This document shows positions 7,041 through 9,856 of a DNA stretch of 9,856 bases, one piece after another. Source of the stretch: an uncultured bacterium (GTDB taxonomy: Bacteria; Planctomycetota; Phycisphaerae; Phycisphaerales; SM1A02); NCBI GenBank assembly GCA_903938205.1, contig CAJACJ010000460.1, positions 1 through 9,856 of the forward strand, in the 5' to 3' direction. Made by a program: the position numbers and the translations under genes. The stretch's first letter is position 1. Every line of letters begins with the position of its first letter. The notes under the pieces were generated by a model. It ran no database searches. It was given only the letters and a program-made list of their open reading frames with translations, and was not told the DNA's origin.

Positions 7041-7319
7041 ATGTCAAACAAGAGCGTGACCAAAGTTGTAGCCATCATCGTAGCGAATGTTTTTGCGATC
7101 GCTTTTGCCAGCACGCCGCTGGCCGCAAAAAATATCGATCGCCCGCTGCCCACTGTTCTCAGAGGAACCATGCAGGGTTGTCAATGGTTCATCAAGGGAA
7201 ATCAATATCCCAATCGCAAAATGCTGGATGTGAAACTTGGTGAGCGCGTGGAGATTGTGCTGATCAACAACACGCCAATGGGCCACCCCATGCATTTGCA
7301 TGACGGCGCAGACATGTAA
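7041..7319 (+). CDS. Short exported protein with truncated multicopper-oxidase cupredoxin domain
   Basis: A 92-residue ORF. Residues 1-30 are a good signal peptide (basic start, hydrophobic VVAIIVANVFAIAFA, cleavage near PLAA/KN). The remainder matches the start of the last cupredoxin domain of multicopper oxidases: GTMQGCQWFIKGNQYPN, a strand LGERVEIVLINN, then HPMHLHD, where full enzymes have HPMHLHG at the trinuclear copper site. It ends with TAA at 7317 five residues after that motif, so the second half of the domain, including the HCH.xxH..M type-1/type-3 copper ligands, is missing. Reading past the stop gives only FWQPEQVKLEKLSLE before another stop, and the other forward frames do not restore the domain. 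It cannot be a working oxidase; it is either a decayed, internally deleted gene or a minimal copper-binding secreted protein. No recognisable copper gene is next to it. Confidence 0.6.
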   Translation: MSNKSVTKVVAIIVANVFAIAFASTPLAAKNIDRPLPTVLRGTMQGCQWFIKGNQYPNRKMLDVKLGERVEIVLINNTPMGHPMHLHDGADM

Positions 7320-7383
7320 TTCTGGCAGCCCGAGCAAGTGAAGTTGGAAAAATTAAGTCTGGAATGAGCCATTTTGGACGCGT

Positions 7384-7404
7384 GTAAGCGTAAGAATGCT
7401 TACG
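7384..7404. repeat. Small inverted repeat in the gap after the cupredoxin fragment
   Basis: CGTAAG (7389-7394) and CTTACG (7399-7404) form a 6-bp stem with an AATG loop; GTAAGC (7384-7389) can alternatively pair with GCTTAC (7398-7403). No T-run follows. The whole gap 7320-7582 (263 nt) shows no ORF of note and no tRNA-like fold that I can recognise. Confidence 0.35.
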
Positions 7405-7570
7405 AATATCAACTTAAATCGCGTGGGCGAAAGTCCAAGCGCAAGCAAGTTTAGGCAGTCATTCGTGCTATTGGCCGTGACCACATGATTTTAAATTTGA
7501 AGCCGCGTTGTTATTCTGAATAGGTTCGTATTGCCGGCATGAGCCAATTTATGCAGACGATTATCCCCCG

Positions 7571-7576
7571 TAAACA
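7571..7576 (+). promoter_or_regulatory. Weak -10-like hexamer upstream of the aminotransferase gene
   Basis: TAAACA ends 6 nt before the ATG at 7583, in the same geometry as the hexamers before umuD and the 3969 gene. No Shine-Dalgarno lies in the 20 nt before the start. A second candidate, GATTAT at 7559-7564, lies further upstream. The match to consensus is poor. Confidence 0.2.
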
Positions 7577-7582
7577 AGTCCC

Positions 7583-8962
7583 ATGAGTTTTGATCTCTCC
7601 AAACTTATTTCAGACAACGCTGGTCGCGGCATGCAACTGCACGCGCAGCACATCAATCCGCGCTTCGCCACGGTTCTGCGCACGATTGGCTTTGATAATA
7701 ATTATGTTCGCGCAAGTGGCGCGCATTTGTGGGATGACCGCGGCAATCAATATCTGGACATGCTTGCTGGATACGCCGTGTGCAACTTTGGCCGCAACCA
7801 TCCAACTATTCGCAAGGCGTTGACGGATTGCCTGGCCCTGGATTTGCCCAGCATGATTCAGTTTCAGGCGCCGCCACTTTCCGGTTTGTTGGCGCAAGAA
7901 TTAAAGCGTCGCGTTGGTCGAGGTTTGGATTTTGTCTTCTTCACCAACTCGGGCACCGAGGGCGTTGAGGCGGCGATTAAATTTGCAAAGTGCGCAACTG
8001 GTCGGCCCGCGTTGCTGTACGCCCCGAAAGCGTTTCATGGACTGACAAGTGGTACTGTTTCTTTGAACGGTTGCGAAAGTTTTCGCCAAGGCTTTGCGCC
8101 CTATATGCCGGACTGTCGCCTGATTGCCTTCAATAATTTGTCGGCACTAGAAACCGCGCTTGCCGCGCGCGATGTCGCCGCGTTTGTAATTGAACCTATT
8201 CAAGGCAAGGGCGTGAATATTCATTCGCCTGGATATTTGCAGGCCGCCGCGCAACTGTGCCACAAGTACGGCGCGCTTTTTATTGCGGATGAAGTGCAAA
8301 CAGGCATTGGTCGTACGGGTTCATTTCTTGCAATCGATCAAGAGGGCGACGTTGAAGCCGACATGGTTGTGTTGTCCAAAGCGTTGTCGGGTGGATACGT
8401 GCCCGTTGGCGCAGTGTTAGTGCGCGGCGCAGTATGGGAAAAAGTGTATTCGTCACTTGATCGCGCGGTTGTGCACTCAAACACATTTGGGCAGGGCGCC
8501 ATGGCCATGGCGGCTGGTCTTGCGTCGCTTGCGGCGTATGACGAAACAAACGCGGCGCAGAACGCGCGCGACATGGGCGCACTTTTAAAAGATGGACTTG
8601 AAGCCATGAAGCCGCGCTTTGAAATGTTGAAAGACATTCGCCAGCGCGGGCTCATGATTGGCATTGAGTTTGGCGCGCCTAAATCACTTTTGCTGAAAGG
8701 CGCGTGGAGCGCGTTGCATGCCATGGATAAAAATCTTTTCGCGCAGGCCGTTGTGATTCCGCTTATGCAAGACCACCGAATTATTTGCCAAGTGGCTGGT
8801 CACAATCAAGACGTGGTGAAACTTATTCCGCCACTGGTGATCAATCAAGACGATGTGCGCTGGTTCTTGAGCGCATTTGAAGATGTCATGATAAAACTGC
8901 ACCGCGTCACCGTGCCGTTGAATTTGTTGGCGCGGCTTGGTCGAAACGCTATTTTTGGTTGA
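7583..8962 (+). CDS. Class-III PLP-dependent aminotransferase
   Basis: A complete 459-residue fold-type I, class-III aminotransferase, cytoplasmic. Visible motifs are LDMLAGYAVCNFGRNHP (58-74), the phosphate-binding NSGTEGVEAAIKFA (122-135), AFHG (150-153) whose aromatic stacks on PLP, EPIQGKG (204-210), DEVQTGIGRTG (236-246) whose Asp236 contacts the pyridine nitrogen, the Schiff-base Lys266 in LSKALSGGYVPVGA, and SNTF (299-302) from the partner subunit. Such enzymes move the terminal amine of ornithine, acetylornithine, putrescine, 4-aminobutyrate or related substrates to a keto acid. The YLDMLAGYAV start, VEPIQG-type region and C-terminus resemble the branch containing putrescine and ornithine aminotransferases and the hopanoid enzyme HpnO, but no hopanoid, polyamine or arginine gene adjoins it, so the substrate is left open. 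It has its own upstream gap of 263 nt and is probably monocistronic. Confidence 0.92.
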   Translation: MSFDLSKLISDNAGRGMQLHAQHINPRFATVLRTIGFDNNYVRASGAHLWDDRGNQYLDMLAGYAVCNFGRNHPTIRKALTDCLALDLPSMIQFQAPPLSGLLAQELKRRVGRGLDFVFFTNSGTEGVEAAIKFAKCATGRPALLYAPKAFHGLTSGTVSLNGCESFRQGFAPYMPDCRLIAFNNLSALETALAARDVAAFVIEPIQGKGVNIHSPGYLQAAAQLCHKYGALFIADEVQTGIGRTGSFLAIDQEGDVEADMVVLSKALSGGYVPVGAVLVRGAVWEKVYSSLDRAVVHSNTFGQGAMAMAAGLASLAAYDETNAAQNARDMGALLKDGLEAMKPRFEMLKDIRQRGLMIGIEFGAPKSLLLKGAWSALHAMDKNLFAQAVVIPLMQDHRIICQVAGHNQDVVKLIPPLVINQDDVRWFLSAFEDVMIKLHRVTVPLNLLARLGRNAIFG

Positions 8963-9007
8963 TCCACGCGCGCCATCTTTGATTGTAAAAAGTAATCTTC
9001 GTACTGC

Positions 9008-9046
9008 GACGCATGAATAAATCGATCGCAGGCGCTTGAATGCGTC
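9008..9046. promoter_or_regulatory. Inverted repeats upstream of the sugar-binding protein gene
   Basis: GACGCAT (9008-9014) is repeated inverted as ATGCGTC (9040-9046), and nested with it CTGCGA (9004-9009) is inverted as TCGCAG (9026-9031). The right arm ends 5 bp before the -10-like TATACC at 9051-9056. Symmetric sites so close to a promoter could be an operator controlling a sugar-uptake gene. The arms are short, so chance is possible. The gap 8963-9064 otherwise holds nothing that I recognise. Confidence 0.3.
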
Positions 9047-9050
9047 TGCA

Positions 9051-9056
9051 TATACC
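9051..9056 (+). promoter_or_regulatory. Possible -10 element of the sugar-binding protein gene
   Basis: TATACC lies 8 nt before the ATG at 9065, with no Shine-Dalgarno between. No -35 at the proper distance was found. The preceding TGCGTCT (9041-9047) also occurs at 3951-3957, overlapping the -10 of the 3969 gene. Confidence 0.35.
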
Positions 9057-9064
9057 ATCGGTGC

Positions 9065-9856
9065 ATGAATACACAATCAAATCGGTGGGCTCTGGCGTGC
9101 GCAATTGGTTTATTGCTGATCACTGGCATGTCCGCAACTTCATGCGCTGCGCGCGCGGTGGCCAAAATTTTTGGTCATGAAGGCGACGCCGATCAAACAC
9201 ACGCTTTGAAAGAGTTGGCGCCGCTTTATGCGCAGCCCAAGTTCATCGCACCTGGTCCAGCCTTTGATGCGAAAAAAGTCATGGCGGGAAAAAGCATTTA
9301 CAGAATCGCTGGTCCAGACAGCAATCCGTGGTATCAGCAGGGGTTCAACGGCATGAAGAGCGCCGCAGAAAAAGTGGGCTATTCATTTTCTGGGTGCAGC
9401 AATGAAGGACAACTTTCTCAATATCAACAATGCATGGCCCAAGGCATAAAGCAAAAAGCCACGTTGATTGATTTGTTTGCCGGGCCAAATCCAAATGATC
9501 TTGCGCCAGAAATCACCGCCGCGAAAGCCGCTGGAACGCTGGTTGCCGTGAGTCACAATTTTGGAATAGATACAACGGTTCCAAATGTCAGCGCTAATTT
9601 CTCGGTGGACTTTGGTCTTGCGGCGCGACTGCTTGCCGACTGGGTTATTTCCAAAAATGAAACCGCCCACGTGTTGGTGTTGGTGTCGGATGAACTTCCT
9701 TCAACCGCCGATATGCGTGCCGGAATTATTTCCGAGTTCAAACAATTCGGTGGCGCTGGCATTGAATATAGTTTTGTGAATGTGTCCATTGCGCAGTGGG
9801 GTACGGGCCTCAAGCCCGCGGTGGAGAAAGCAATGGCCGCGGATCCAAAACTCTCA
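9065..9856 (+). CDS. Sugar ABC-transporter periplasmic substrate-binding protein, partial
   Basis: The first 264 codons are present; the gene runs off the right edge. Residues 1-29 form an export signal (NRWALACAIGLLLITGMSATSCAA); a Cys at 27 could be lipidated, but the preceding ATS is a poor lipobox, so ordinary signal-peptidase cleavage is equally possible. From residue 75 it matches the Peripla_BP_4 type of ribose/xylose-binding proteins: KSIYRIAGPDSNPWYQQG (ligand-contact SNPW), a helix GMKSAAEKVGY, a Cys-containing CSNEGQLSQYQQCMAQGI, LIDLFAGPNP, then ITAAKAAGTLVAVSH and the second lobe from VSANFSVDFGLAARLLADWV. Residues 30-74 are a linker not typical of small binders. It should deliver a sugar to an ABC permease expected downstream, outside the window. 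The ligand cannot be told. The start is ATG at 9065; no better start is seen. Confidence 0.85.
   Translation, partial: MNTQSNRWALACAIGLLLITGMSATSCAARAVAKIFGHEGDADQTHALKELAPLYAQPKFIAPGPAFDAKKVMAGKSIYRIAGPDSNPWYQQGFNGMKSAAEKVGYSFSGCSNEGQLSQYQQCMAQGIKQKATLIDLFAGPNPNDLAPEITAAKAAGTLVAVSHNFGIDTTVPNVSANFSVDFGLAARLLADWVISKNETAHVLVLVSDELPSTADMRAGIISEFKQFGGAGIEYSFVNVSIAQWGTGLKPAVEKAMAADPKLS

Noticed and set aside
7320..7582. Continuation of the multicopper oxidase by frameshift
   Set aside because: All three forward frames were read; none gives the HCH copper-ligand motif or other cupredoxin strands, so the domain is not simply frameshifted.
8338..8724. 128-codon minus-strand ORF
   Set aside because: It lies opposite the aminotransferase gene and has no recognisable domain.

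Overview
The window looks like chromosomal DNA from a free-living, saccharolytic Gram-negative-type bacterium. I see an AmpG-type muropeptide permease relative, a UmuD/UmuC pair, a secreted GH5 cellulase, a class-III aminotransferase and a sugar-ABC binding protein. The small protein at 3969-4226 is of a type I associate with Planctomycetes and Verrucomicrobia, so a PVC-group host is a weak guess. Base composition is moderately GC-rich and looks even across the genes. I see no phage, plasmid or transposase gene.

Layout, left to right. Positions 1-1946 (minus strand, open at the left edge) encode a secreted family GH5 subfamily-1-like endoglucanase followed by an Ig-like module. A short intergenic stretch carries a perfect 14-bp palindrome. 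Positions 2224-3615 (minus) encode an AmpG-like MFS transporter. Just upstream of it, 3641-3820 holds a compact repeat cluster: two direct copies and one inverted copy of a roughly 60-bp unit that can fold into a large hairpin. From there all genes are on the plus strand: a small conserved-type unknown protein (3969-4226), a four-helix DUF4239-like membrane protein (4247-5071), umuD (5169-5627) overlapping umuC (5597-6967), a short exported protein carrying only part of a multicopper-oxidase cupredoxin domain (7041-7319), a class-III PLP aminotransferase (7583-8962), and the first 264 codons of a periplasmic sugar-binding protein (9065 to the right edge).

How the genes work together. The only clear functional unit is umuDC: a self-cleaving UmuD and a Y-family polymerase, translationally overlapping and followed by a possible terminator. 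The cellulase at one end and the sugar-binding protein at the other would both suit polysaccharide use, but they are far apart and divergent, so no operon is implied. The unknown protein at 3969 and the DUF4239-like protein may be co-transcribed (20-nt gap).

Two things stand out. One is the composite hairpin repeat at 3641-3820, which also creates a false N-terminal extension on the transporter ORF. The other is that several start codons lack a Shine-Dalgarno sequence and have a -10-like hexamer 6-9 nt upstream, which would fit leaderless transcripts. No clearly new multi-gene system is visible.
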